The notes under the pieces were generated by a model. It ran no database searches, had not been told where the DNA came from, and worked only from the letters and a program-made list of their open reading frames with translations. A stretch of 36,808 nt of DNA from Candidatus Aenigmatarchaeota archaeon. GTDB taxonomy: Archaea > Aenigmatarchaeota > Aenigmatarchaeia > GW2011-AR5. Both the position numbers and the translations under genes were made by a program. Location of the stretch: NCBI GenBank assembly GCA_016202875.1, contig JACQNX010000007.1, forward strand, positions 1 through 36,808, read 5' to 3'. This document shows, piece after piece, positions 8,027 to 14,937 of the stretch (within the stretch, counting starts at the first letter, position 1; each line of letters begins with the position of its first letter).

Positions 8027-10620
8027 GAAACAAAAAAGGTGCTGGAACTACAATAGGCGCAGTTCTTATAGTAATCGTGCTATTACTATTTCTCTACGTT
8101 TTTCTTTCTACTGCTCTGACTGCGTCGCAGAAGAAGCTAGAACTCAATCTAAACACAGCAGATTTTTTGAAAGTCAAGAACAGTGTGTCGATAATAAACA
8201 GATCGCTTTCAACAACATGGTTTGTTTCAACAGCGCAGCTGTTGTTCAAAGCAGGTGACGAGTCAGTTGGCTGTGGCTATGATGATTATTTTACACAGGG
8301 CATGGAGATAATAAAGAAAAGCTATTGGTACCAGTATAACGATACTAGCAAATCTAAAGAAACTAACCCTCTGCCATTGAGCGGGAAGAAATATAACATC
8401 GGCACATTTAATGATCTTCGGTATCCGCGCATATGCTACCCAACAGAGCAGCATTTTATTGAATTCTTGAATGAAAAATCTACAGTCTTTAAAGATATTT
8501 TGACAAAACTGCAGGTTAACAACATAGAGTTTGTGCTGGATAAGATTAACATAATTTTTGATGTGAACAGCTTTGAAAATGATAAAATAACTTCTGAGGC
8601 AAGCCAAGAAATAAGGGCAAATCTTGCAAGGAATAATCCTGGCATAATCACAATCACAAAAAATACAAACACTATCTTCACTGCATTCAAAAAAATGCTG
8701 GAGACCGGAAGGAATATTGTTGACAACGCATTTGCCGAGTCTGCCAAAATTGACCCGAGAAAAGATCAGAGGCTAACAAGCCAGCTTCTTTACACGCCAG
8801 CTGATACAGAAACAAAGTATAAAGAGAGGGTGAATAGTCACCTCATAAAAATCTTTTCTGATGCTGTTCCTGTTGACGCAAAAGTCAAGATGCATGTAAA
8901 TTCTGTCAATACAATACAAGTGCGCGCAGGCGATGAGAGCGAGAATGGTTTAGAATTTAGTTTGTCCAAGCAAGGGCTGGTGCTGCATTATGACAACGAA
9001 ATAAGAATAGTGGAAAAATCTGCGCTAGGAAGTATAGCATGCGTCCCTATCAAACAAGAATTTCTTGAGAGAATTCGTATCGAGGTAATGACACGAACAT
9101 GGATCTGGACTGACTTAGATGTCTGGAACAGGGTATCAAGCAATACGATAGCTTACTCAGAAGAGGAAGTAGTAAACCTGATGAGCGCAATGATGCAAAA
9201 GGAAAGCAGCCAGAATGTACGAGAGGTTAGCGATTGTGGGGCTGCTGGACTTATGCAACTCATGCCAGGCACAGCAAAATCTTCTCCGAATGCAATACCT
9301 GTCATATTTGGAGAAGCAAGCTTTACAGACTGCACAGACGAGAATGGAAAAATAAAACAGGAGAGAATTGACTATGCAAAGAGCTTGCGGGCTGCTATAA
9401 ACGGAAAAAGCGACGAGGAAATAAAATCCATTGATGGCAGGCTCGATCCTGTCCAGGGTATAGGAAGAAGTGCAGCTTACATGAACTATCTCCTTTCCCA
9501 ATTTTCTGATTACAGCTCAGACAAAGAAGAGGTGATGAAACTCGCTGTGGCTGCCTACAACACAGGAGAATACGCTGTAAGGGCTGCAATAGACAAGACC
9601 AAGAATATACCTGGATTTAATGTCGAGGAAGTGCAGTATGACCAGATAAAGTGGTTTCTGTCTTCTGAAACAAGGAATCATGTGGAAATCGTCATGCAGC
9701 TATTTGCTTGCTATGAAGGTGGTGGAGTTGCACCAAACCCTATTTATGATTGGCCAACTAATCCTGATACGAGAAGAATTACAAGCTGTTTTGGTAGGAG
9801 AAATGATCCTACTACCGGGGAAGAAGGACAGTTTCATAAGGGCATTGACATAGCCAATGCCAAAGGAACTGCTGTACTTGCTGTGGCTGATGGAACAGCT
9901 ATACAGGTAAATACAGGCTGCACTGAAGGTACTAGAGAATGCGGCGGGGGTTATGGAAATTTCGTAAAAATAGATCACGGCAATTATTTCTCTTTCTATG
10001 CGCATCTAAAAGAAGGTTCAATTGATACTGGTATGGTAAATGTAGGAAACACTGTTACAAAGGGGCAGAAGATAGCTGAGATGGGTAAAACTGGAAAAGC
10101 AACAGGGCCTAATATACATTTTGAAGTCCGTCGGCCTGATGACAGCCGTCTTAACCCCTGCAACTTCATCGATTGCTCTCAATCTACAGGTGATAAATGC
10201 AGAGGTGATATTGATACAACATTACTTGAAGGGCTGTACTACTACCATGACGAACAAAAAAACACATTCACGCCGCGGCCTTTCTCGCTGGAGATGAAGG
10301 TGGAAGATTATTTGAATGTGCTAGACTGTGTGCAGGATGTCCCTCAGGCAGACATATATAAACTATACGTATGGAATTCGCAAAATGATATGGTTTGCTG
10401 CGGCGGGTCGCTGTGGACGTGCAGCGCGAGTCCTGAAGTTCCAAATCTTGGCGATCATGCCCTGCAGGAAGGGGAGAATATAGACAAGAATCGCGGCCAA
10501 CAAGGGGAATTGTGTGCCGAGAAGGTAAATGAGAGGGCGCCAAGAGTAGGCGCTGATGACATAAGAACATTTACTCTTGGCTGTACAGCATCTGGTTTTG
10601 ATGTGGTCGCGGTTTTTTAG
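8023..10620 (+). CDS. Prepilin-anchored lytic transglycosylase plus M23 peptidase
   Basis: 865 residues. The N-terminus MRNKKG-AGTTIGAV with a membrane helix (about 11-33) is prepilin-like. After a helical stalk, about 380-560 is an SLT goose-type lysozyme/lytic transglycosylase domain: catalytic Glu394 in MMQKESSQN, GLMQLMPGTA at 409-418, and AAYNTGEY near 510-517. About 575-710 is an M23 (LytM-like) zinc endopeptidase domain: HKGID at 605-609, YAHL with His661, and GPNIHFE at 695-701. The usual H-x-H is N-x-H here (Asn697), so activity may be altered. The tail is Cys-rich. Together these would cut both glycan strands and peptide bridges of bacterial peptidoglycan, acting outside the cell. 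The gene is the last of the coupled chain. Confidence 0.88.
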   Translation: MRNKKGAGTTIGAVLIVIVLLLFLYVFLSTALTASQKKLELNLNTADFLKVKNSVSIINRSLSTTWFVSTAQLLFKAGDESVGCGYDDYFTQGMEIIKKSYWYQYNDTSKSKETNPLPLSGKKYNIGTFNDLRYPRICYPTEQHFIEFLNEKSTVFKDILTKLQVNNIEFVLDKINIIFDVNSFENDKITSEASQEIRANLARNNPGIITITKNTNTIFTAFKKMLETGRNIVDNAFAESAKIDPRKDQRLTSQLLYTPADTETKYKERVNSHLIKIFSDAVPVDAKVKMHVNSVNTIQVRAGDESENGLEFSLSKQGLVLHYDNEIRIVEKSALGSIACVPIKQEFLERIRIEVMTRTWIWTDLDVWNRVSSNTIAYSEEEVVNLMSAMMQKESSQNVREVSDCGAAGLMQLMPGTAKSSPNAIPVIFGEASFTDCTDENGKIKQERIDYAKSLRAAINGKSDEEIKSIDGRLDPVQGIGRSAAYMNYLLSQFSDYSSDKEEVMKLAVAAYNTGEYAVRAAIDKTKNIPGFNVEEVQYDQIKWFLSSETRNHVEIVMQLFACYEGGGVAPNPIYDWPTNPDTRRITSCFGRRNDPTTGEEGQFHKGIDIANAKGTAVLAVADGTAIQVNTGCTEGTRECGGGYGNFVKIDHGNYFSFYAHLKEGSIDTGMVNVGNTVTKGQKIAEMGKTGKATGPNIHFEVRRPDDSRLNPCNFIDCSQSTGDKCRGDIDTTLLEGLYYYHDEQKNTFTPRPFSLEMKVEDYLNVLDCVQDVPQADIYKLYVWNSQNDMVCCGGSLWTCSASPEVPNLGDHALQEGENIDKNRGQQGELCAEKVNERAPRVGADDIRTFTLGCTASGFDVVAVF

Positions 10621-10631
10621 ATCTCCAATAT

Positions 10632-10640
10632 CTATTTATT
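10632..10640 (+). promoter_or_regulatory. TATA box of the 10662 pilin candidate
   Basis: CTATTTATT lies 30 nt before the ATG at 10662 in the 41-nt gap after the hydrolase gene, suggesting separate, leaderless transcription of the small pilin candidate. Confidence 0.5.
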
Positions 10641-10661
10641 AAGACGACACAAAAGACAATC

Positions 10662-11018
10662 ATGAAAGGCGTGTCCCTGGCCATAGAAACAATAATTTTC
10701 ATCATCCTTGCTGTCACTGTGCTCAGCGTGCTGCTGCTCTTCCTGACAGGCACAGGCGGACCTGCGCAGGACAGGGTCGCTCTTGAAAGCAACAGAAACA
10801 TCATCTGCGGCGATTACGTAAGGGCTGTGCCATTATGTGATAATGATGGTTCGGGAAGCAAGATAAAAGATCTGAACAAGCTCAAAGATATCTGCATCAA
10901 ACTTGGCGCAGCAAATCCCCAAGGAAAGACGCCTGCTGCGAAGGATCCATGTGGACAGTCAGGTCAGGTAGAAGAATGTTATGCTGCGTGTTGCAGATTG
11001 TTCTGCATCAGAAAGTGA
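10662..11018 (+). CDS. Small Cys-rich pilin candidate
   Basis: 118 residues: MKG-VSLAIETIIF and one membrane helix to about 30, then a soluble tail. Glu appears early in the helix as in type IV pilins. The tail has eight Cys, with CYAACCRLFC at the end. The layout is shared with the two pilin candidates at 11556 and 12017, which points to a paralogous set of filament subunits. It has its own TATA box, so it could be expressed at a level different from the long chain upstream. Confidence 0.7.
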   Translation: MKGVSLAIETIIFIILAVTVLSVLLLFLTGTGGPAQDRVALESNRNIICGDYVRAVPLCDNDGSGSKIKDLNKLKDICIKLGAANPQGKTPAAKDPCGQSGQVEECYAACCRLFCIRK

Positions 11019-11163
11019 TGTTGCCGTAGAAACTGTGCTGTATTTTGTCTCCAAAATCATAACAGCTTAAGAAGATTTCTTCTTGTATAGATCTTAGCAA
11101 TTTCAGGACTTCAAATCATTTCAGCGCAACGTATCGGATGCGGAAGCAACAGAGGTGACAATG

Positions 11164-11451
11164 ATGGCAGGGAACAGAGCAGCTCAGGACGTCGTTTTTG
11201 TCGGCAAAAAACCAGCGATGTCTTATGTGCTGGCAGTGGTGACGCAGTTCACAGAGGGCCAGAGAACAGTGACATTAAAGGCCAGGGGCATGACGATCTC
11301 CAAGGCAGTGGACGTGGCAGAGGTTGTCAGGAACAAATTTATCCAAGACGCAAAAGTCAGCGGCATATCCATAGGAACAGAGGAGCTTGCGGACAAAAAC
11401 AATGAAAAGGTCCATGTGTCAACGATAGAGATAACACTGATGAAGGTGTAA
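11164..11451 (+). CDS. albA: Alba, archaeal chromatin/RNA-binding protein
   Basis: Alba is a small dimeric nucleic-acid-binding protein of archaeal chromatin. The family signature VFVGKKPAMSYVLAV lies near the N-terminus, with the paired Lys that contact DNA, and the C-terminal strand region (KVHVSTIEITL) is present. About 95 residues, the family length. GAGGTGA lies 5 nt before the ATG at 11164; ATG 11161 and GTG 11155 are in frame but too close to or inside that site. The gene sits between pilin candidates, which is unusual placement but gives no clear functional link. Confidence 0.93.
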   Translation: MAGNRAAQDVVFVGKKPAMSYVLAVVTQFTEGQRTVTLKARGMTISKAVDVAEVVRNKFIQDAKVSGISIGTEELADKNNEKVHVSTIEITLMKV

Positions 11452-11515
11452 GGAATTTTCAGGATAGAGCTGACGGCGGAATTCTCGCTTTTTTCATGCG
11501 GCAAATCAAAAAAAG

Positions 11516-11524
11516 TATTTATAC
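11516..11524 (+). promoter_or_regulatory. TATA box of the 11556 pilin candidate
   Basis: TATTTATAC lies 40 nt before the ATG at 11556, and AAAGTGA sits 5 nt before that ATG, so this transcript should have a short leader with a ribosome-binding site. Confidence 0.5.
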
Positions 11525-11555
11525 ACAAGGTGGCATAAGTAATAAAGTGAACTCA

Positions 11556-11894
11556 ATGAAAGGGCTTTCTCTTCCTATAAACATGATAGTCATCATTGCC
11601 ATCGCAGTGCTGGTGCTCATTGTTGTGGCTGCGTTCTTTGCATCGCAGACAGGGGCAGGATTTGATACTGTTGCAGTGAACAATGCGTTCAATGAGGGGT
11701 GCGGGCTATTGAGATCTGTGAACTACAACTGCGACCCACTTACTACAGGTTCGATAATAACGAGCTACAAAAGACCAGGTTCTACTGCAACACAAGGGGA
11801 AGATCTTTTGACCGTGTGCGGCCTGAAGGATAAAAATCTGCAAGGCAATGCAAATAAATGCGCGCAAGCATGCGGCTGCAACATTCAGCCTTAA
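11556..11894 (+). CDS. Pilin candidate with LSLPI-type leader
   Basis: 112 residues from the ATG at 11556, chosen because it directly gives MKG-LSLPINMIVI and follows a GTGA site; the frame is open 60 nt upstream but with no leader sense. One long helix (about 8-30) is followed by a Cys-containing tail with F-x2-GC-x2-LR early and CAQACGC at the end. The 12017 product shares this pattern, so the two are paralogs. Likely a structural or minor pilin processed by a FlaK/PibD-type peptidase not seen here. Confidence 0.75.
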   Translation: MKGLSLPINMIVIIAIAVLVLIVVAAFFASQTGAGFDTVAVNNAFNEGCGLLRSVNYNCDPLTTGSIITSYKRPGSTATQGEDLLTVCGLKDKNLQGNANKCAQACGCNIQP

Positions 11895-11986
11895 AGTCAT
11901 TTTCTGACGTCACTTACTTATCTGATATCGTTACATATGGCATTTCATTTTTTGTGCAGTGACTTTTAGGGGCATGATTTGTTTAC

Positions 11987-11995
11987 TATTTATAT
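11987..11995 (+). promoter_or_regulatory. TATA box of the 12017 pilin candidate
   Basis: TATTTATAT lies 30 nt before the ATG at 12017, and a GTGATAAAG site lies directly before that ATG. Confidence 0.5.
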
Positions 11996-12016
11996 CGCAA
12001 AAGTCAAGTGATAAAG

Positions 12017-12433
12017 ATGAGCAAAGGGTTGGAGCTGCCGGTCAGTGTGATAATTGTTATTGCTATTGCTGTGCTGGTTCTTGTTGTTACATCTGCATTT
12101 TTCATCTCGAATTTTGGCAGCGGGACGGCGACCATCGGCCTGGAACAGGCATTTGCTGCAGGCTGCACAAATCTGCGGGCCCTGCACAGCTGCCAGTCCT
12201 CGAGCGTCAATGCAGTGAGAATACCGGGCTATAATCCTGCAGGCTCACAAGGCGGCTGCAACCTGGGATACGTGTGCCGGCAAAAGAGCGCTGCCGATAC
12301 AGTGGCATGCGCAACATTGTGCGGGTGTCAGGCTTTGGAGGGAGAAAGCGGGCAAGGGCTGGCCACCAGCTGCGAGACAGCAGCGCCGCCACCAACAAGC
12401 AATCTACCACCTTCACCACCTCCGCCGCCATAG
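12017..12433 (+). CDS. Pilin candidate with proline-rich tail
   Basis: 138 residues: MSKG-LELPVSVIIV and one membrane helix to about 30. The core resembles the 11556 product (AAGC-x2-LR near 50, CATLCGC near 103), and then a tail of about 25 residues rich in Pro (PPPTSNLPPSPPPPP) that its paralog lacks. The GTG at 12008 is in frame but forms the ribosome-binding site. The Pro-rich end could extend from the filament surface. The next hypothetical gene begins 8 nt after the stop in another frame. Confidence 0.72.
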   Translation: MSKGLELPVSVIIVIAIAVLVLVVTSAFFISNFGSGTATIGLEQAFAAGCTNLRALHSCQSSSVNAVRIPGYNPAGSQGGCNLGYVCRQKSAADTVACATLCGCQALEGESGQGLATSCETAAPPPTSNLPPSPPPPP

Positions 12434-12441
12434 CTGCCTCC

Positions 12442-12891
12442 GTGACTATTTTTCAAGAGCTAAGGAAATTGCCAGCAGAACGGCAGAGAGCGATGATTAC
12501 GGGCTTCTACAGTGCGTTTCCGAACGGCGATGCTGTAGGCGAAAGGATTTACCGCATCAACAACATGCCATGGCTCTCTGCTGAAGCGCTCAATGGCAAT
12601 GAAGATGCAGTAAGAAGGCATGTTGCAGAACATATTGAAAGGCTTCAGATGTTCTATGCAGGCGATGCAGGCACAAACACACGTGTTACTCGGATTTATG
12701 CTAAGCTTGCTACTGTGGGTGCTGCTGTGGATGCTGCTTGGGATGCTGCATATGAAACTGTTTCAGACCTGCTAACAGGAAAGAAGAACCCGTGGGACCC
12801 TTTGCTGGATGTATACGAACTTGGATATTTGCTGCGATTTGAGCCTGTCAGAATTCTGACAAGACAAGGGGAATATGAACTGAAACTGTAG
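12442..12891 (+). CDS. Hypothetical mostly helical protein
   Basis: About 149 residues if the GTG at 12442 is the start; TTG 12469 (behind AAGGAAA) and ATG 12493 are alternatives. The frame is open further upstream, but that part lies inside the proline-rich end of the preceding gene. The product has no signal or membrane helix and looks alpha-helical and fairly acidic (NEDAVRRHVAEHIERL, AAWDAAYETVSDLL). No family recognised. The stop is 7 nt from the stop of fen1 on the other strand. Codon use agrees with neighbours, so it is probably real. Confidence 0.5.
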   Translation: MTIFQELRKLPAERQRAMITGFYSAFPNGDAVGERIYRINNMPWLSAEALNGNEDAVRRHVAEHIERLQMFYAGDAGTNTRVTRIYAKLATVGAAVDAAWDAAYETVSDLLTGKKNPWDPLLDVYELGYLLRFEPVRILTRQGEYELKL

Positions 12892-12898
12892 AGCTGGC

Positions 12899-13909
12899 TT
12901 ATCTTATCCATCTTCCAAGAGAGCTCTGGCCGCTGCCGGACTGGATCTTCTTCATGGCGTTTTCCACGCGTTCCTCGGAAAAATCATGCTCATCACACAG
13001 CAGGGCCTTAACGCGGTCTGCGTCTATGGGCTTGAAGGCGATTTTGTAGTGCGTTTTCCTGGGGTTCCTGAAAAACTCGAATATCTCCTCCGGCGCTGCA
13101 GGGAAATCCCATGCAAATTCCTTCAGCGCTTCATGGAGGGTCTTCTTGTCTTTCACGAGCTCTAATGCTTTTTTGGGGCCATAGCCGGGGATGCCGCCGG
13201 GGTTGAAGTCTGTGCCGATGATTATTCCCAGGACAATGAGCTGATCCTGGTTTATGCCCAGCTCTTTCAGGATGTCCTTGAGCACGATCATCTCCGTCTT
13301 TACTTCTATAAATGAATCACCGCGCTTGCGCCTGCCTGTGATAGAGAGATTCCTGACAAGGCGCAATGCCCCGAAAAGAAGGGAATCATAGTCCTGGGTC
13401 GCTACGGCAAAGGCGTCGCCTTCCTTTACCATAACAGAACACAGGGCCTCGCCCTCGCTCTCTGCCTGGACAACAGGAATGCCCAGTGCTTCCAGCAGCT
13501 GCTTGCTATCTGTTATAATCTCTTCTGTGATGGTTGTGGAGCGCTGCGCTGCCTTGCGCGCTGTTTCATAGTCTTTCTTGGCAAGGGCTTCGCGCCATTC
13601 TTTTGCAGCTTCCTCCCTTGCAGAACGACGCTCTTCTACTGTCGCTTTCTTGAACGAAGGGGGCTCGCCGTCAAAAACATAAATAGGCTTGATGCCTGCC
13701 TCAAGAAGCTTTAATGTCCTGTAATATAGGCCTGACAGGTGTGATGTCACCCTGCCCTGGCTGTCCTTGAGGGGCTCGCCGTCTGGCTGGCGTATGATGG
13801 AGAGAAACTGGTATATCCAGTTGAATGCATCTATGGCTATGCGCTTGTCAAAGAGCTCTTCAAGTTCTATGTCCTTTCCAGAGATGAGCTGTGTTAACTG
13901 GATTCCCAT
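12899..13909 (-). CDS. fen: Flap endonuclease 1
   Basis: FEN1 removes 5' flaps at Okazaki fragments and in base-excision repair. Starting at the second Met gives the invariant N-terminus MGIQLTQLI; the ATG two codons earlier is less likely, as Gly2 is needed at the active site. Metal ligands are visible as Asp27 (IAIDAFNW) and Asp80 (VFDGEPP), the acidic cluster as ESEGEALC, then TQDYDSLLFG and the helix-two-turn-helix GTDFNPGGIPGYGPKKAL. The end, QSSLGRWI, is a PCNA-interacting motif. 336 residues, the usual length. It is preceded by a palindrome and a shared leader element described separately. Confidence 0.96.
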   Translation of the reverse strand: MGIQLTQLISGKDIELEELFDKRIAIDAFNWIYQFLSIIRQPDGEPLKDSQGRVTSHLSGLYYRTLKLLEAGIKPIYVFDGEPPSFKKATVEERRSAREEAAKEWREALAKKDYETARKAAQRSTTITEEIITDSKQLLEALGIPVVQAESEGEALCSVMVKEGDAFAVATQDYDSLLFGALRLVRNLSITGRRKRGDSFIEVKTEMIVLKDILKELGINQDQLIVLGIIIGTDFNPGGIPGYGPKKALELVKDKKTLHEALKEFAWDFPAAPEEIFEFFRNPRKTHYKIAFKPIDADRVKALLCDEHDFSEERVENAMKKIQSGSGQSSLGRWIR

Positions 13910-13920
13910 ATACATCCCTT

Positions 13921-13942
13921 TGAAACTTTTACAAAAGTTTCA
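13921..13942. promoter_or_regulatory. 22-nt palindrome before fen1
   Basis: TGAAACTTTT-AC-AAAAGTTTCA is a perfect 10-bp inverted repeat with a 2-nt centre, ending 11 nt before the fen1 ATG. It could be a repressor operator or an RNA hairpin in the 5' leader. A second TATA-like stretch (TAATATTTT on the minus strand, about 13945-13953) would place a start site inside the palindrome. Confidence 0.5.
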
Positions 13943-14008
13943 TCAAAATATTAGTCTGTATCAACCCCAAAGAACATGGGATCTTGCAGACCTTGAAATC
14001 AGATATTT

Positions 14009-14044
14009 TACCCTTTTGCCTCCGGCGAATCGTACCGCCATATT
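14009..14044 (-). repeat. Leader element copy 1 (fen1 side)
   Basis: 36 nt repeated almost exactly at 14729-14763; a 27-nt core (14018-14044) is identical. On the minus strand it lies 11 nt behind a TATA-like box (14055-14065) and about 100 nt ahead of fen1. The hairpin of copy 2 is weakened here by one mismatch and one inserted base. The 352-nt stretch between fen1 and aEF-1beta otherwise holds the palindrome and the candidate small ORF at 14082. Confidence 0.7.
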
Positions 14045-14054
14045 TGTATACTCT

Positions 14055-14065
14055 AAAATATATTT
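14055..14065. promoter_or_regulatory. TATA-like box, possibly bidirectional
   Basis: AAAATATATTT is nearly self-complementary. On the plus strand it lies about 27 nt before ATG 14082; on the minus strand it lies 11 nt before leader element copy 1, the same distance as at copy 2. Confidence 0.45.
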
Positions 14066-14081
14066 GGAGAAAAAGGATTAA

Positions 14082-14294
14082 ATGCTTTGCAGAACTTATA
14101 CAAAAGCACCGCAAGATAGTTGTGATATTGACATGGCGCAAAGACAAAAGGAGAATCATGATCTAGCCTCTCATTTGAAACTAAAACAAGGAGAAAATGT
14201 CAAGATTATACCCCTTAATCACAAAGACTTTATTGTTGAAATAACGTCAAAGAGCTGGGCCTTAAATCAGCGTAACATCCCCTGCTTCCACTGA
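14082..14294 (+). CDS. Possible small AbrB-like DNA-binding protein
   Basis: A 70-codon frame with ATG at 14082 about 27 nt behind a TATA-like box. The segment LKLKQGENVKIIPLNHKDFIVEI resembles the beta-hairpin of SpoVT/AbrB-type antitoxins or regulators. An internal ATG at 14133 gives a shorter 53-residue version. Its 3' end overlaps the end of aEF-1beta on the other strand by 33 nt. Similarity is judged by eye only, and the frame could be spurious. Confidence 0.35.
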   Translation: MLCRTYTKAPQDSCDIDMAQRQKENHDLASHLKLKQGENVKIIPLNHKDFIVEITSKSWALNQRNIPCFH

Positions 14295-14519
14295 GGCGAC
14301 ACCTTCTATGCTGCGCAGCTTCTCTTCAATGGCATCGGTGTTTGCTCCCTCTCTGTCGTCAAAAACGAGCAGGACTTCAAGCATCTTCAGGCCAAAGGCT
14401 ATGGGCTTCTCTACAATCTGCTCTGGTTGTAATTGTTTTTCTATTTCTTTCTTGACAACATCAACGTCAACGTCAGGGCTTTCCAGCATGACATTCAAAG
14501 TAAGAGCAACCTGGCCCAT
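14262..14519 (-). CDS. ef1b: Translation elongation factor aEF-1beta
   Basis: aEF-1beta is the guanine-nucleotide exchange factor for aEF-1alpha. The 85-residue product (MGQVALTLNVML...) has the ferredoxin-like fold signature of the family: KPIAFGLKMLEVLLVFDD in the middle and IEGVASVEAGDVTLI at the end. The ATG at 14519 is preferred: GTGAAG lies just upstream, and the GTG at 14528 is part of that site. It lies 52 nt after the zinc-ribbon gene on the same strand, a common archaeal pair, so they probably share one transcript. Confidence 0.93.
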   Translation of the reverse strand: MGQVALTLNVMLESPDVDVDVVKKEIEKQLQPEQIVEKPIAFGLKMLEVLLVFDDREGANTDAIEEKLRSIEGVASVEAGDVTLI

Positions 14520-14571
14520 AAACTTCACTCTCTTTTTTCTATTCTCTTATCTATCTCAGCGGCGCTTTTCA

Positions 14572-14727
14572 TTATGGCCCCTCAAAACCGCAGGAACATA
14601 CATAGATGTTGCTCTTTCTTCTGCAGGACTCGCATCTCACAATTTCGTCTTTCAGGCACGCTGGGCACGCGAACTTTGTGAAATTGTCCTCTGACAGAAC
14701 ATTAACATGACAGGATGTGCACTTCAT
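14572..14727 (-). CDS. Small zinc-ribbon protein upstream of aEF-1beta
   Basis: 51 residues with paired Cys motifs (CTSC, CPAC, CESC, CSC) for two zinc sites. Small zinc ribbons of this kind, annotated as RNA-binding, are often encoded beside archaeal ef1b. The start is placed at MKCTSC (14727) because the TATA box at 14774-14781 puts transcription start near 14751, downstream of the ATG at 14760, and because the extra residues MAVRFAGGEGY come from the repeated leader element. GGCGAAGG precedes the chosen ATG. Confidence 0.82.
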   Translation of the reverse strand: MKCTSCHVNVLSEDNFTKFACPACLKDEIVRCESCRRKSNIYVCSCGFEGP

Positions 14728-14728
14728 G

Positions 14729-14763
14729 TACCCTTCGCCTCCGGCGAATCGTACCGCCATATT
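14729..14763 (-). repeat. Leader element copy 2 (zinc ribbon/aEF-1beta operon)
   Basis: Near-identical to 14009-14044. It contains a hairpin TTCGCC-TCC-GGCGAA (14734-14748) and flanking GTAC segments that could extend the stem in RNA. It ends 1 nt before the zinc-ribbon ATG and supplies its ribosome-binding sequence. Confidence 0.7.
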
Positions 14764-14773
14764 AGTTCCGATG

Positions 14774-14781
14774 AATTATAT
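14774..14781 (-). promoter_or_regulatory. TATA box of the zinc ribbon/aEF-1beta operon
   Basis: ATATATAA on the minus strand. At the usual archaeal distance transcription would begin near 14751, within the leader element. Confidence 0.5.
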
Positions 14782-14937
14782 ATCATTTTATCATCACTCT
14801 TTGTTTTTTGATCGCAATCTTTTTAATGGTTCGTGAACAGTTCATCGCTGTCTTTCTATTGCTCTGCATTATTCAAGACCAAACCCTTAATTAATTTCTC
14901 TCTTCTTTTTAAGTTTGCAATAACACAACATTTGCAT

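Noticed and set aside
984-12433. Archaellum operon
   Set aside because: No archaellin-like long subunit and no FlaF/G/H/I-type genes follow; the gene content fits a different pilus-like apparatus.
12274-12441. N-terminal extension of the hypothetical protein ending at 12891
   Set aside because: The extra frame lies fully inside the pilin candidate with proline-rich tail and reads as low-complexity Thr/Ala; starts at 12442, 12469 or 12493 are more sensible.
13921-14260. CRISPR or insertion-sequence remnant between fen1 and aEF-1beta
   Set aside because: Only two leader copies 720 nt apart and one palindrome; no spacers, transposase or terminal repeats.
14728-14760. Longer zinc-ribbon protein starting MAVRFAGGEGY
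   Set aside because: These codons belong to the repeated leader element, and the TATA box would place transcription start downstream of that ATG.
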